Shown: piece after piece, positions 7,788 to 14,928 of the stretch
Layout of the letters: each line of letters opens with the position of its first letter
How positions within the stretch are numbered: position 1 is the stretch's first letter
Origin: Zymomonas sp.
GTDB lineage: Bacteria; Pseudomonadota; Alphaproteobacteria; Sphingomonadales; Sphingomonadaceae
DNA: 17,431 nucleotides
Assembly (NCBI RefSeq): GCF_020216885.1
Contig: NZ_JAIWON010000006.1
Span: 1-17,431 of the forward strand
Reading direction: 5' to 3'
The notes under the pieces: model-generated
What the model was told of the DNA's origin: nothing
The model's input: only the letters and a program-made list of their open reading frames with translations
Database searches by the model: none
Made by a program: the position numbers and the translations under genes

Positions 7788-7801
7788 GTCAAAATTTTGA
7801 C
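7788..7801. repeat. 14-base perfect palindrome upstream of flagellin
   Basis: GTCAAAATTTTGAC is its own reverse complement. It lies between the activator and flagellin genes, just downstream of the possible sigma-28 promoter. It could be an operator; its AT-rich core also makes chance occurrence plausible. Confidence 0.4.
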
Positions 7802-8096
7802 AGCATTTAGGTCAAGTCTTTTTTATAGACAAATTACCCCTTTTTTTATTCCCAAACTTAGCCATCTTTCATTTTTTATGGCTTGGACTTTTGTCTTTGA
7901 AATCGAAATTAAAAAAATAAAATCATTATATTACAGATGGTTACAACAAATTTTTTCACAAAAATTAAAAATAGTGAACGCATCAATTTAAAAAAAATCG
8001 GGATAAGCCGTTACTGAATTTATGGCGGTCACGGACAACAAATTTAGTCCTGCTGCCCCTCTCTAACGGCTCTAATTTTTGAGAAGGAATTTATTT

Positions 8097-8921
8097 GTGA
8101 CCGTTATCAATACCAACACCAGTGCTCTTCGCGCCCAGAACGCTTCCCGTTTAGCTGACAACAACCTGAACACCGCCATGACGCGTTTGTCCAGCGGTAA
8201 AAGCATCAACAGTGCTTCTGATAACGCAGCTGGTCTTGCTATTTCCAGCTCCATGACCGCCCAGATCAACGGTATGAACCAGGCTATCAGCAACGCCAAC
8301 GATGGTGTTTCTTTGGCTCAGACCGCTGACGGTGCTTTGGGTGAAGTCACCAACATGGTGCAGCGCGTTAACCAGTTGGCCGTTCAGTCTGCCAACGGCA
8401 CCTATCAGGATACTGATCGCACTGATATGGATACCGAAGTCAAGCAGCTTCAGGCTCAGATCAAACAGGTTATCACTGGAACCAACTTCAATGGTAAAGC
8501 ACTGTTCAACAGCACTGCTTCAACGAGCTTCAAAATTCAGACCGGCGCCACCAATACCACGACCACAGATCAGGTTACGGTTTCCATTGGTAAACTGGAT
8601 AAGTTAGGTAAAGTTCTTAGCTTAAGCGTTGCAACGTCAACTGGCGCTTTGGCTGCTTTGTCAACTATTTCTTCTGCATTAACCTCTGTTAACACGGTTC
8701 GTGCAGGTCTTGGTGCTTCCGAAAGCCGTCTGAACTCAGTCGTCAATAACCTGACCACCAATGTCACGAACTTGTCTGATGCTCGTAGCCGTATTCAGGA
8801 CACTGATTACTCTTCTGAAACGACCAATCTGGCACGTTCCCAGATCCTGAGCCAGGCTTCCACCGCCATGCTGGCACAGGCTAACCAGTCCCAGCAGAAT
8901 GTTCTGTCCCTGTTGAAGTAA
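8097..8921 (+). CDS. fliC: Flagellin (filament protein)
   Basis: The major filament subunit. I start it at GTG (8097-8099), because AGAAGGA (8082-8088) is an excellent ribosome-binding site 8 bases upstream and the protein then begins [16 protein letters not shown], as flagellins do. The open frame further upstream (TTG at 8079) would put that ribosome-binding site inside the gene. The 274 residues contain the conserved N-terminal helical domain ([20 protein letters not shown], then TNFNGKALF) and C-terminal domain ([20 protein letters not shown], ending NVLSLLK), joined by a short Thr/Ser-rich segment of about 60 residues. The variable outer domains are thus almost absent, as in other small flagellins. 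It is monocistronic, ends at a strong terminator, and uses more C-ending codons than its neighbours, as expected for a highly expressed gene. Confidence 0.97.
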   Translation: MTVINTNTSALRAQNASRLADNNLNTAMTRLSSGKSINSASDNAAGLAISSSMTAQINGMNQAISNANDGVSLAQTADGALGEVTNMVQRVNQLAVQSANGTYQDTDRTDMDTEVKQLQAQIKQVITGTNFNGKALFNSTASTSFKIQTGATNTTTTDQVTVSIGKLDKLGKVLSLSVATSTGALAALSTISSALTSVNTVRAGLGASESRLNSVVNNLTTNVTNLSDARSRIQDTDYSSETTNLARSQILSQASTAMLAQANQSQQNVLSLLK

Positions 8922-8957
8922 TTGTTACTTTAAACAGTTTCAAAAGAACAAAAAAGA

Positions 8958-8986
8958 AGCCGCCCGAAATTCGGGCGGCTTTTTTA
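8958..8986. terminator. Bidirectional rho-independent terminator
   Basis: The stem AGCCGCCCG / CGGGCGGCT with loop AAATT is followed by TTTTTT on the plus strand, which ends flagellin transcription. On the minus strand the hairpin is followed by TCTTTTTTG, so it can also stop transcripts from the convergent glycosyltransferase genes. Confidence 0.93.
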
Positions 8987-9002
8987 TTATCTAGTTATGA
9001 AT

Positions 9003-9629
9003 TTAATCACCATTAATAGTATAAGGCTTTTGGCCGATATGTTTTACCTTTTGTGTGATATCCATATCAAACCATAATTTATATCCGGCATTTATTGCCT
9101 TAATACTAAAGACAAAATCTTCGCCAAAAACAGCTCTTTCATCTTTATCTTCATATTCCCGCAGACCAAAAAAGAAATAAGGTTTGGGCAGGTGGTCAAA
9201 GACAGACATTTTAATTAACAAGCAACCTGTTGGAATAAAGATAGCAGGCAATAACCCATGATCTACAAGATCTTGAGATTTGTCTATTCCTTCACTACCA
9301 GCGGCTCCAAAACTTTCACTTCTTTTAGGATAATTAGCACCGACAATATCTTTGTGATGAGATAAAAGTCTTGTGATAGTATCGGGTGGCACATCCATAT
9401 CACTGTCGAGAAAGAATAAATAATCGGCTTTCGCTTCCTGAGCCATGGCTACGCAGGCATTGCGCGAAATAGAGATATTGGGTGATTTATTGTTAATCAG
9501 GATAAATTCAGCGTCAGGCGTATGTTGCATCATGATAGAGGTCGAAATCATAAAATCGACATGCACCATCGGGCCTGATGGGAAACAAATAGCAATTTTT
9601 ATCGGCACATCGGGCTTGTTGGCTGTCAT
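9003..9629 (-). CDS. GT-A-fold glycosyltransferase-like protein, paralog 1 (candidate flagellin glycosylation)
   Basis: This 208-residue protein looks like a compact family-2-type glycosyltransferase. It opens with a Rossmann-like strand (KIAICFPSGP), has SISRNACVAMAQEAKADYLFF leading to the acidic LDSDMD motif (74-79) expected to bind the metal and nucleotide sugar, and later GEDFVF (169-174), which resembles the acceptor-side ED motif. It has no signal peptide or membrane helix, so it should be cytoplasmic. AAGGA lies 7 bases before the ATG. It aligns along its whole length with the adjacent gene, so the pair arose by duplication. Its place beside flagellin suggests glycosylation of flagellin Ser/Thr before export, but the acceptor and sugar are not shown by sequence. 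Confidence 0.65.
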   Translation of the reverse strand: MTANKPDVPIKIAICFPSGPMVHVDFMISTSIMMQHTPDAEFILINNKSPNISISRNACVAMAQEAKADYLFFLDSDMDVPPDTITRLLSHHKDIVGANYPKRSESFGAAGSEGIDKSQDLVDHGLLPAIFIPTGCLLIKMSVFDHLPKPYFFFGLREYEDKDERAVFGEDFVFSIKAINAGYKLWFDMDITQKVKHIGQKPYTINGD

Positions 9630-9649
9630 CAGACAATCCTTGAAAGCGG

Positions 9650-9690
9650 AAAAGAAAAAAGTTGGCCTAATGGCCTGAGAGTATCAGGCC
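9650..9690 (-). terminator. Hairpin(s) between the two glycosyltransferase genes, possible weak terminator
   Basis: GGCCTGA-N5-TCAGGCC (9672-9690) is a perfect 7-base stem that includes the TGA stop of the upstream gene. On the minus strand it is followed by GGCC-ATTA-GGCC, then AAC and a T-rich run (TTTTTTCTTTTC). It could attenuate transcription between the two genes or stabilise the mRNA end. Confidence 0.45.
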
Positions 9691-10370
9691 GAAGGTGGTA
9701 GTAATTTTGCTTTTTCCTGTTCCAGTAATTGCTGTTCCAACAATAAACGGCGTTCTTCAATTTCTGGCATATGGTAAACGCGTTGCCCAATTCGTCCTAT
9801 TTCGGCTGACAGATTAGCATCGCACCAGATATCATAGCCCAATTCACGCACACGATCACAGAAGACGAAGTCATCGCCCATCACATCATCTTGGAAAACG
9901 TCATAATAGAAATGAGGTAAATTAGGATCGAGCTTTTTAAAGATCTCCGTCTTTACCAGCATACAACCGCCCGGCATATACCGCATCTTTAGTAAGCTTT
10001 GTTCTAAAGCTTTCTGATCCTGCTGCTCTTCGGTAATGCCCAAGAGATTATAAGGGGCAACTGGTTTTGGATAAGTTACGCCAATGATATCTTTGTTGTG
10101 TGCCAATAAACGATGTAAAGTATCATTCGGGAAAGTGATATCGCCCGACAAGAACAGGATATAATCAGCACCCCAATTTAGTGACTCTTTAACTGCAATA
10201 TTTTTGGCACCAGCTAGAATAGAGGATCTGCCGCAAATAACATTGGTATCCAAATCTTTGGCATGTTGAATCAGCCCCATAGCGCTGATTGAGAATTCAA
10301 CCAAGATCATGTCCCCCGGTGCAATCACCGCGATTGCGACTTTGGGATTTGTTTTTTCACCCTGTTTCAT
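9684..10370 (-). CDS. GT-A-fold glycosyltransferase-like protein, paralog 2 (altered DXD motif)
   Basis: This 228-residue protein is a paralog of the preceding family member. Shared landmarks fall at nearly the same residues: KVAIAVIAPGDM at the start, GADYILFL, TLHRLLAHNKDIIGVTYPK, the MPGGCMLVK segment, MGDDFVF (164-170) and IGQRVYH (194-200). Where paralog 1 has LDSDMD it has LSGDIT (74-79), so the first metal-binding Asp is Ser-Gly and only one Asp of the DXD triad remains. Either it uses a different metal arrangement or it has lost activity. The C-terminus adds a Glu/Gln/Leu-rich helix (about 203-222), perhaps for dimerisation or partner binding. The ATG has an AGGGG ribosome-binding site about 10 bases upstream. 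Flagellin modification is an inference from location. Confidence 0.62.
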   Translation of the reverse strand: MKQGEKTNPKVAIAVIAPGDMILVEFSISAMGLIQHAKDLDTNVICGRSSILAGAKNIAVKESLNWGADYILFLSGDITFPNDTLHRLLAHNKDIIGVTYPKPVAPYNLLGITEEQQDQKALEQSLLKMRYMPGGCMLVKTEIFKKLDPNLPHFYYDVFQDDVMGDDFVFCDRVRELGYDIWCDANLSAEIGRIGQRVYHMPEIEERRLLLEQQLLEQEKAKLLPPSA

Positions 10371-10443
10371 ATTGAAATTCCCCTAGAAGCCAGAATCGGC
10401 CTTGAATGATGGTAGAAATAGATAGTTGTTATAAAATAGGGTC

Positions 10444-10471
10444 TTGCAAAATCATTAGGTCGATTTTGCAA
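10444..10471. repeat. Perfect 10-base inverted repeat between fliA and the glycosyltransferase genes
   Basis: TTGCAAAATC-N8-GATTTTGCAA. Both arms match perfectly. It lies about 75 bases upstream of the first glycosyltransferase start and about 50 bases after the fliA stop. No T-run follows on the minus strand, so it is not a typical terminator; an operator controlling the glycosyltransferase pair is the other option. Confidence 0.55.
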
Positions 10472-10518
10472 ATTGGCTTGCCCTTTCTATGTTTATTCTT
10501 TTTTTATTTAAAAATTGT

Positions 10519-11262
10519 TCAATGTTGCCAATCTGTCATTTTTTGGCGCAAGTGATCGACAGCCGATTTTTTGATTTGGCTGATTCTGGCTGTGCCGAGA
10601 TCAAGCACCTCCCCGATTTCTTTCAGGTTTAATTCTTCGACATAATAAAGCTGTAAAACCAAGGCCTCCCGCTCTGGCAGGGTCTTGATCTGTTCAGCCA
10701 AAGCCGATTGCAACGCTTCGCGTTCCATCTCGCTCGCCTGATCAGCATTATCGTCGGTGAATATGCTGGAATGATCGGAATAAACGTCATCTAAAGATTC
10801 TTGCCGAATATTGATCGCCCCATCTGCCCATTCGCGATATTCGCTGGGAGACATATTCAGCTTTTCAGCTATTTCTGCATCTTCAGGACGGCGACCAAGC
10901 GTCGCAGATAACTCTTCACGCGCTTTGTTCAGTGTTTTTTGGCGAGCAATACTGGAACGGGCGGTGGCGGCATGTTGCCGCATATAGTCAATCATCGCCC
11001 CCCTTATCCGCATCGAGGCATAGGTTGCAAAAGCAAAACCCCGATTTTCAAAAGCATTGGCGGATTCTATCAAGGCAACCATGCCGATTTGTATCAGGTC
11101 TTCAACTTCAATCGCAGAAGAGACACGGCCATGGACATGCCATGCAATTTTCCGAACCAGTTGAAGATGACCTTTGATTAACGCTTCGACATTCTTTTTT
11201 GACGGATTGCGGCTGTAGATATCTGGCGAGGAATCGGAAGCGTCAAAATCATTAAGATGCAC
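10519..11262 (-). CDS. fliA: Flagellar sigma factor FliA (sigma-28)
   Basis: FliA directs RNA polymerase to late flagellar promoters such as flagellin. The 247 residues show region 2 (HLQLVRKIAWHVHGRV, then VEDLIQIGMVALIESANAF at 53-71 and GFAFATYASMRIRGAMIDYM at 75-94), region 3 (about 105-150) and the region 4 helix-turn-helix (LNLKEIGEVLDLGTARISQI, 211-230). It starts at GTG (11260-11262): GGAG (11270-11273), inside the end of flhG, is correctly placed 7 bases upstream, and the two genes overlap by 11 bases. It is the last gene of the flhA-flhG-fliA unit, so its level should depend on the upstream sigma-54 promoter. Its activity should be held by the FlgM encoded at 14921-15355. Confidence 0.97.
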   Translation of the reverse strand: MHLNDFDASDSSPDIYSRNPSKKNVEALIKGHLQLVRKIAWHVHGRVSSAIEVEDLIQIGMVALIESANAFENRGFAFATYASMRIRGAMIDYMRQHAATARSSIARQKTLNKAREELSATLGRRPEDAEIAEKLNMSPSEYREWADGAINIRQESLDDVYSDHSSIFTDDNADQASEMEREALQSALAEQIKTLPEREALVLQLYYVEELNLKEIGEVLDLGTARISQIKKSAVDHLRQKMTDWQH

Positions 11263-12073
11263 TCACCATCTCCAAGCTGGAAAAGAAATTACTACGCTTT
11301 GTTTTCTTGAGCAAGCTATAGTCATTAAGCCGATGCGCCAAGCGTTCAAAGGCTTCTGATGCCCGTGATCTGGGGAATAAATCAAGACAGCAGCGTTTTC
11401 TTAATACCGCTTCACGAATATGAGAATCCCGCGGCACTGAACCCAAATGATTCAGTTTTATGCCCAGAAAACGGGCGGAAACATCCGAAAAACGCCGAAA
11501 TAGATCACGTCCCTCGGTTTCATCCTCGACCATGTTGGTGACGACCAGAATTTCTTTCACCTTATATTCAAGGGCTAACAGCTTGATAAGGGCATAGCCA
11601 TCCATAAAAGATGTTGGTTCAGAAGACAGAACCAAAATCACCTGATCGGCAGAGGCCATCAAAGAAAGCGAACTGGAGGAGGCTCCGCTAGGATTATCTA
11701 GCAATATATAGTCAAAAGACTTTGTCCAAGGGCGCAAACTGTCGACCAATCGGCGTTTGGCGACCGCATCCATTTCCATGATACGCCCAGCGCCATTAAC
11801 CCCCGAGACCAAATTCAGTCCAAAGACCCCTTGTTGCACGACATCTTCATATTGCCGCCTGCCGGTCAGAATATCTTCAATCGTTCGATCAGAATTCATG
11901 CCCAGCACAATACCGGCATCGGCCATACCCAGATCACAATCCAGTAACAGAGTGCGCTGTTTTATTTTAGAAAGCGCGGCCGTCAGATTGGCAATCACAT
12001 TGGTTTTGCCAACACCGCCCTTGCCACTGGCAACAGCGATGACTTGAAGGTTGCGTGTCACTTTTAAGGACAT
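11252..12073 (-). CDS. flhG: FlhG/FleN-like MinD-family ATPase controlling flagellar number
   Basis: A deviant-Walker P-loop ATPase of the MinD/ParA group that in many polarly flagellated bacteria limits the number or site of flagella. It has 273 residues. The Walker A loop GKGGVGKT with its signature lysine is at residues 17-24, followed by LLLDCDLGMADAGIVLGM (about 41-58) and the Walker B region YILLDNPSGASS. The C-terminus ends in a basic, possibly membrane-binding segment (about 240-265). The protein begins only nine residues before the first strand and lacks the N-terminal helix with which other FlhG proteins activate FlhF. It starts directly next to the flhA stop, and its end contains the ribosome-binding site of fliA. 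MinD itself is less likely, given the operon. Confidence 0.9.
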   Translation of the reverse strand: MSLKVTRNLQVIAVASGKGGVGKTNVIANLTAALSKIKQRTLLLDCDLGMADAGIVLGMNSDRTIEDILTGRRQYEDVVQQGVFGLNLVSGVNGAGRIMEMDAVAKRRLVDSLRPWTKSFDYILLDNPSGASSSSLSLMASADQVILVLSSEPTSFMDGYALIKLLALEYKVKEILVVTNMVEDETEGRDLFRRFSDVSARFLGIKLNHLGSVPRDSHIREAVLRKRCCLDLFPRSRASEAFERLAHRLNDYSLLKKTKRSNFFSSLEMVSAS

Positions 12074-14197
12074 TTAGGACACCGCCTCCGCATTATTTGC
12101 TGGTATCGAATGTGATGATTGGCCATCCCCAACCACGGCGACGACCTCTACCGGCTTTCCATCTGGAATTTCAAGAAAAGACAGCACAGAAATTTCAGAA
12201 AAATGCGGTTTAAGTAAACGTGCCAAAGGTCGCCGGATAACCGGCGAGGTCACAATTGCAAAACGCTGTCCATTCGACAAAAGCGGCTGGGCTGCGGATT
12301 CAAGTGCGGTCACAATCCTGTTTGCCAAGGCAGGTTCAAACGGATGAGCCGCTTGGGGGCCTGAACGCACGCCTTGGGAAAGCAAGGCCTCTAACTTGGG
12401 TTCAAAAGTAACCACTGGCAAAGGCATTTTTACAGGAACGATCGACTGAACGATAATACCACCAATACGTATTCTGATCGCTTCCAACAGGGCATTGGGT
12501 TCTGTTTCCTCTCGGACAGCATCAACCATCGCCTCAACAATACGCCGGAATTCGTGAAGAGAAACACCTTCCCACAACAAAGAACGGCAAATCAGCGTAA
12601 TCACCGCCAAAGATAACGGTTGCGGCGTTACGGCAGACACAAGCTGGGGCGCGGTTTCCTTTAACATATCAAGTAATTTTTGGGCATCATCCATGCCAAA
12701 AAGATCAGCGGCGTTGTTGATAATAGACTGATTAAGATGGGTTGCAATAACTGTTGCCGCGTCAACCACTGTATAACCCGCTACAATAGCATCAGAACGG
12801 CGATTTTCAGGAATCCAGACCGTATCCAGACCGAAGGTAGGATCTTTTGAGACACGACCCACTAATGTGCCGTCTGCATCACCATTATTGAGTGCCATAA
12901 GTTGGTCTGGCCAGACTTCATCTTCGCCAGTCACCACACCAGAAACGCTAATCCGATAGCTGTTTGCCCCTAATGATAGGTTATCACGCACACGCACCAA
13001 GGGAATAACAAAGCCTAAATCACGGGATAATTGCCGTCTGATACCCGTGACACGCGCCATAAGAGGCGCTTTTTTACGCTCATCCACCAATGGAATAAGA
13101 CCATAGCCAATTTCTAAAGATAAAACCGCCCCATCAGAGACATCGTTCCATGAAACAGGCGGCGGAGTATCTGGCACCACAACAGGCGGTGGCGCTTCTT
13201 TTTTGGCGGCTTCGGCTTGGGCGGATTTATGCAATTTCCACGCTGTCCAGCCGGAAAGACCGGCCGCTGGCAAAATAACAAAATGCGGCATGCCCGGAAC
13301 AATGCCTAAAAAGCCTAGAATAACCGCAACAGGCGTCCATGCTCGGGCAGAGTTAAACTGGCTAACAATCTGGCCGGTCAGGTCAAAGCTGGCTGTAACG
13401 CGGGTAACAATCGAGGCTGTCGCAAAAGACAACAGAAAAGACGGTATCTGTGCGACCAGAGCATCACCGATAGCTAGCTGGACATAATTCGATGCCGCAT
13501 CGCTAAAGGTCATATTATAACTAAAAACGCCTAAGATAAGGCCGCCAATAATATTGACCAAAAGAATAAGAACGCCCGCGACAGCGTCCCCCTTCACAAA
13601 TTTGGAAGCACCATCCATTGAACCGTAAAAACCGGCCTCGGTCGCGACTTCCTGTCTTCTGTTTTTGGCTTCTTCAGGCGTAATCAAACCAGCATTTAAA
13701 TCGGCATCAATCGCCATCTGTTTACCCGGCATTGCGTCCAAGGTAAAACGGGCAGAAACTTCTGAAACACGCCCTGCCCCCTTGGTCACAACGACCAAGT
13801 TGATAATCATCAAAATCGCGAAAATGAAAATTCCGACAACATAATGTTCCCCGATCAAAAAATGACCAAAGGATTCAATCACCATACCCGCTGCATTTGC
13901 GCCAGTATGACCATTTACCAAAACAACGCGGGTTGAGGCTACGTTAAGCGACAGTCGTAATAATGTGGCAAAAAGCAAAACGGTCGGGAAAGAAGAAAAG
14001 TCCAATGGTTTGGCGGCATTCAACGATACCATCAAGACCGCCAGCGAAATCGTGATATTGGAAATAAAGCCGATATCCAACACCGCTGTCGGCACCGGCA
14101 CAACCATCAATCCCACCAGAACCAAAATAGCCACAGGCAAAATAGCCGTGCGTCCAGCGGCAAGCCAGATCGTTTTTCTGACCGCTGCGGTAGCCAT
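12074..14197 (-). CDS. flhA: Flagellar biosynthesis protein FlhA (export gate)
   Basis: FlhA is the large membrane component of the flagellar type III export gate. The protein has 707 residues, a normal length. The N-terminal half contains about eight hydrophobic segments (first at 18-38, others to about 325). The FHIPEP signature RVSEVSARFTLDAMPGKQMA (143-162) and DADLNAGLI follow, a loop central to proton-coupled export. The C-terminal ~350 residues form the cytoplasmic ring that receives chaperone-substrate complexes. The ATG has an AAAGGAAAG ribosome-binding site, about 90 bases after the start predicted for the sigma-54 promoter. The stop codon is directly next to the flhG start. Unlike many flagellar loci, flhF does not follow. 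Confidence 0.97.
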   Translation of the reverse strand: MATAAVRKTIWLAAGRTAILPVAILVLVGLMVVPVPTAVLDIGFISNITISLAVLMVSLNAAKPLDFSSFPTVLLFATLLRLSLNVASTRVVLVNGHTGANAAGMVIESFGHFLIGEHYVVGIFIFAILMIINLVVVTKGAGRVSEVSARFTLDAMPGKQMAIDADLNAGLITPEEAKNRRQEVATEAGFYGSMDGASKFVKGDAVAGVLILLVNIIGGLILGVFSYNMTFSDAASNYVQLAIGDALVAQIPSFLLSFATASIVTRVTASFDLTGQIVSQFNSARAWTPVAVILGFLGIVPGMPHFVILPAAGLSGWTAWKLHKSAQAEAAKKEAPPPVVVPDTPPPVSWNDVSDGAVLSLEIGYGLIPLVDERKKAPLMARVTGIRRQLSRDLGFVIPLVRVRDNLSLGANSYRISVSGVVTGEDEVWPDQLMALNNGDADGTLVGRVSKDPTFGLDTVWIPENRRSDAIVAGYTVVDAATVIATHLNQSIINNAADLFGMDDAQKLLDMLKETAPQLVSAVTPQPLSLAVITLICRSLLWEGVSLHEFRRIVEAMVDAVREETEPNALLEAIRIRIGGIIVQSIVPVKMPLPVVTFEPKLEALLSQGVRSGPQAAHPFEPALANRIVTALESAAQPLLSNGQRFAIVTSPVIRRPLARLLKPHFSEISVLSFLEIPDGKPVEVVAVVGDGQSSHSIPANNAEAVS

Positions 14198-14298
14198 TAA
14201 ATACTTTCCTTTTTCAAAAGACGACTAATTTTGCCTTTGCCGGTCATCCCCGCTCCTGCCAAATTTACGACATTTTTTAGATTTACCTCTGAAGGTAA

Positions 14299-14313
14299 GC
14301 AATTTTTGTGCCA
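14299..14313 (-). promoter_or_regulatory. Sigma-54 promoter for flhA-flhG-fliA
   Basis: On the minus strand the sequence is TGGCAC-AAAAA-TTGC, a perfect match to the sigma-54 consensus with correct GG/GC spacing. The start would lie near 14287, about 90 bases before the flhA ATG. It implies that FliA itself is produced under sigma-54 control, probably through the FlbD-like activator encoded in this window. Confidence 0.87.
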
Positions 14314-14538
14314 CAATTTGTTAAGATTTTTAAACAAAAAAACAACATAATATTTAGAAAAATAAAATGTTCTTTTTTATGCTCTCTACATTTTTTAGTG
14401 AAATTTTTATATAAAAAAGGATATTTTTATATACCATAATCCTCATTACATTGCATTTTGGGACAAAAACGCGCTGAGGAAACTTTATCCGTCGTCTATT
14501 TCGGAGTAAAAGTAATATCGGGAAGCTAGCGGGGAAAT

Positions 14539-14564
14539 CCGTCACTTTCGCGGTAAAGTGACGG
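14539..14564. repeat. Perfect 10-base inverted repeat upstream of the flhA promoter
   Basis: CCGTCACTTT-N6-AAAGTGACGG. On the minus strand it lies about 50 bases after the flgN-like gene, so it could end the flgAMN transcript, but no T-run follows. It is also about 225 bases upstream of the flhA sigma-54 promoter, where an activator binding site could act by DNA looping. Confidence 0.55.
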
Positions 14565-14610
14565 CAAAGTTGACAGTTGGGTAAGGAAAATCACGAAGGC
14601 TGTCAGAAAA

Positions 14611-14928
14611 TTATGAAAATTTGCCTGTGCGACGATAAGCCAAAGGCGCATCTGTTAAACCATAAATAGCCATCTGACTTAACAGCTTTTGCATCATATC
14701 GGCACTGTAAAGACTACGCTGCCTGCCTGCTTCGGCCTGCTTCATGGCTGCCTGCAAAGATTCACGCAAAGAATCCGTGGTATGCCACGCATCTTGCTCT
14801 TTGACTTTTTTGACTGCAGCAGAAACCTCCGCGCAGGCAGCTTCGATGTCATCGACGCTCCGCCCGTCAAGGGCTTGCACCAAGGCAATGATCGCGTTTT
14901 TTAATTCAGCCAAATATTGCTCACTCAT
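14611..14928 (-). CDS. flgN: FlgN-like export chaperone
   Basis: This 105-residue protein is predicted entirely helical and acidic to neutral in its first half. FlgN is the cytoplasmic chaperone for hook-filament junction proteins and often follows flgM. Support is gene position (start overlaps the end of flgM by 8 bases), size, and a C-terminal pattern with AGRQRSLYSADMMQKLL followed by an YGLTDAPLAYRRTG tail, as in FlgN-like proteins. The N-terminal helix (YLAELKNAIIALVQALDGR) has the expected leucine spacing. No enzyme motif is present. Sequence identity to well-studied FlgN proteins is low, so a different small flagellar chaperone is possible. Confidence 0.6.
   Translation of the reverse strand: MSEQYLAELKNAIIALVQALDGRSVDDIEAACAEVSAAVKKVKEQDAWHTTDSLRESLQAAMKQAEAGRQRSLYSADMMQKLLSQMAIYGLTDAPLAYRRTGKFS

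Larger units (their letters stand above)
7394..8096. other. Divergent AT-rich intergenic region between flbD and flagellin
   Basis: About 700 bases without a convincing gene. The left part holds the flbD leader, its sigma-54 promoter (7475-7489) and the palindromes at 7581-7604. The right part, about 7620-8080, is strongly AT-rich and must contain the flagellin promoter. Candidates there are a sigma-28-like site (7736-7762) and a perfect palindrome GTCAAAATTTTGAC (7788-7801). I found no sigma-54 match on the plus strand. A 73-codon open frame at 7770-7991 has no ribosome-binding site or recognisable protein and is not called. Confidence 0.7.
14198..14610. other. Intergenic region between flgN-like gene and flhA
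   Basis: About 410 bases, AT-rich in the middle. It holds the sigma-54 promoter of flhA (14299-14313) and a perfect stem-loop (14539-14564). A 63-codon minus-strand frame (14354-14545) has no recognisable protein or convincing ribosome-binding site and is not called. Confidence 0.7.

Noticed and set aside
7797..7829. TTGACA ... TATAGA as a sigma-70 promoter for flagellin
   Set aside because: The spacer is 19-21 bases, too long, and the TTGACA is part of the palindrome; AT-rich DNA gives such matches by chance.
7770..7991. 73-codon plus-strand open frame upstream of flagellin
   Set aside because: No ribosome-binding site, AT-rich composition, no recognisable protein; it lies in the promoter/leader region.
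8021..8040. TGGCGG in the flagellin leader as a sigma-54 -24 box
   Set aside because: No GC or TTGC at the required -12 distance (the bases there are GACA).
10446..10490. GGGCAAGCCAATTTGC on the minus strand as a sigma-54 promoter for the glycosyltransferases
   Set aside because: Distance between GG and GC is one base too long and the TGGCAC element is poorly matched.
14354..14545. 63-codon minus-strand open frame between flgN-like gene and flhA
   Set aside because: Low-complexity, AT-driven codons, no convincing ribosome-binding site and no family resemblance.
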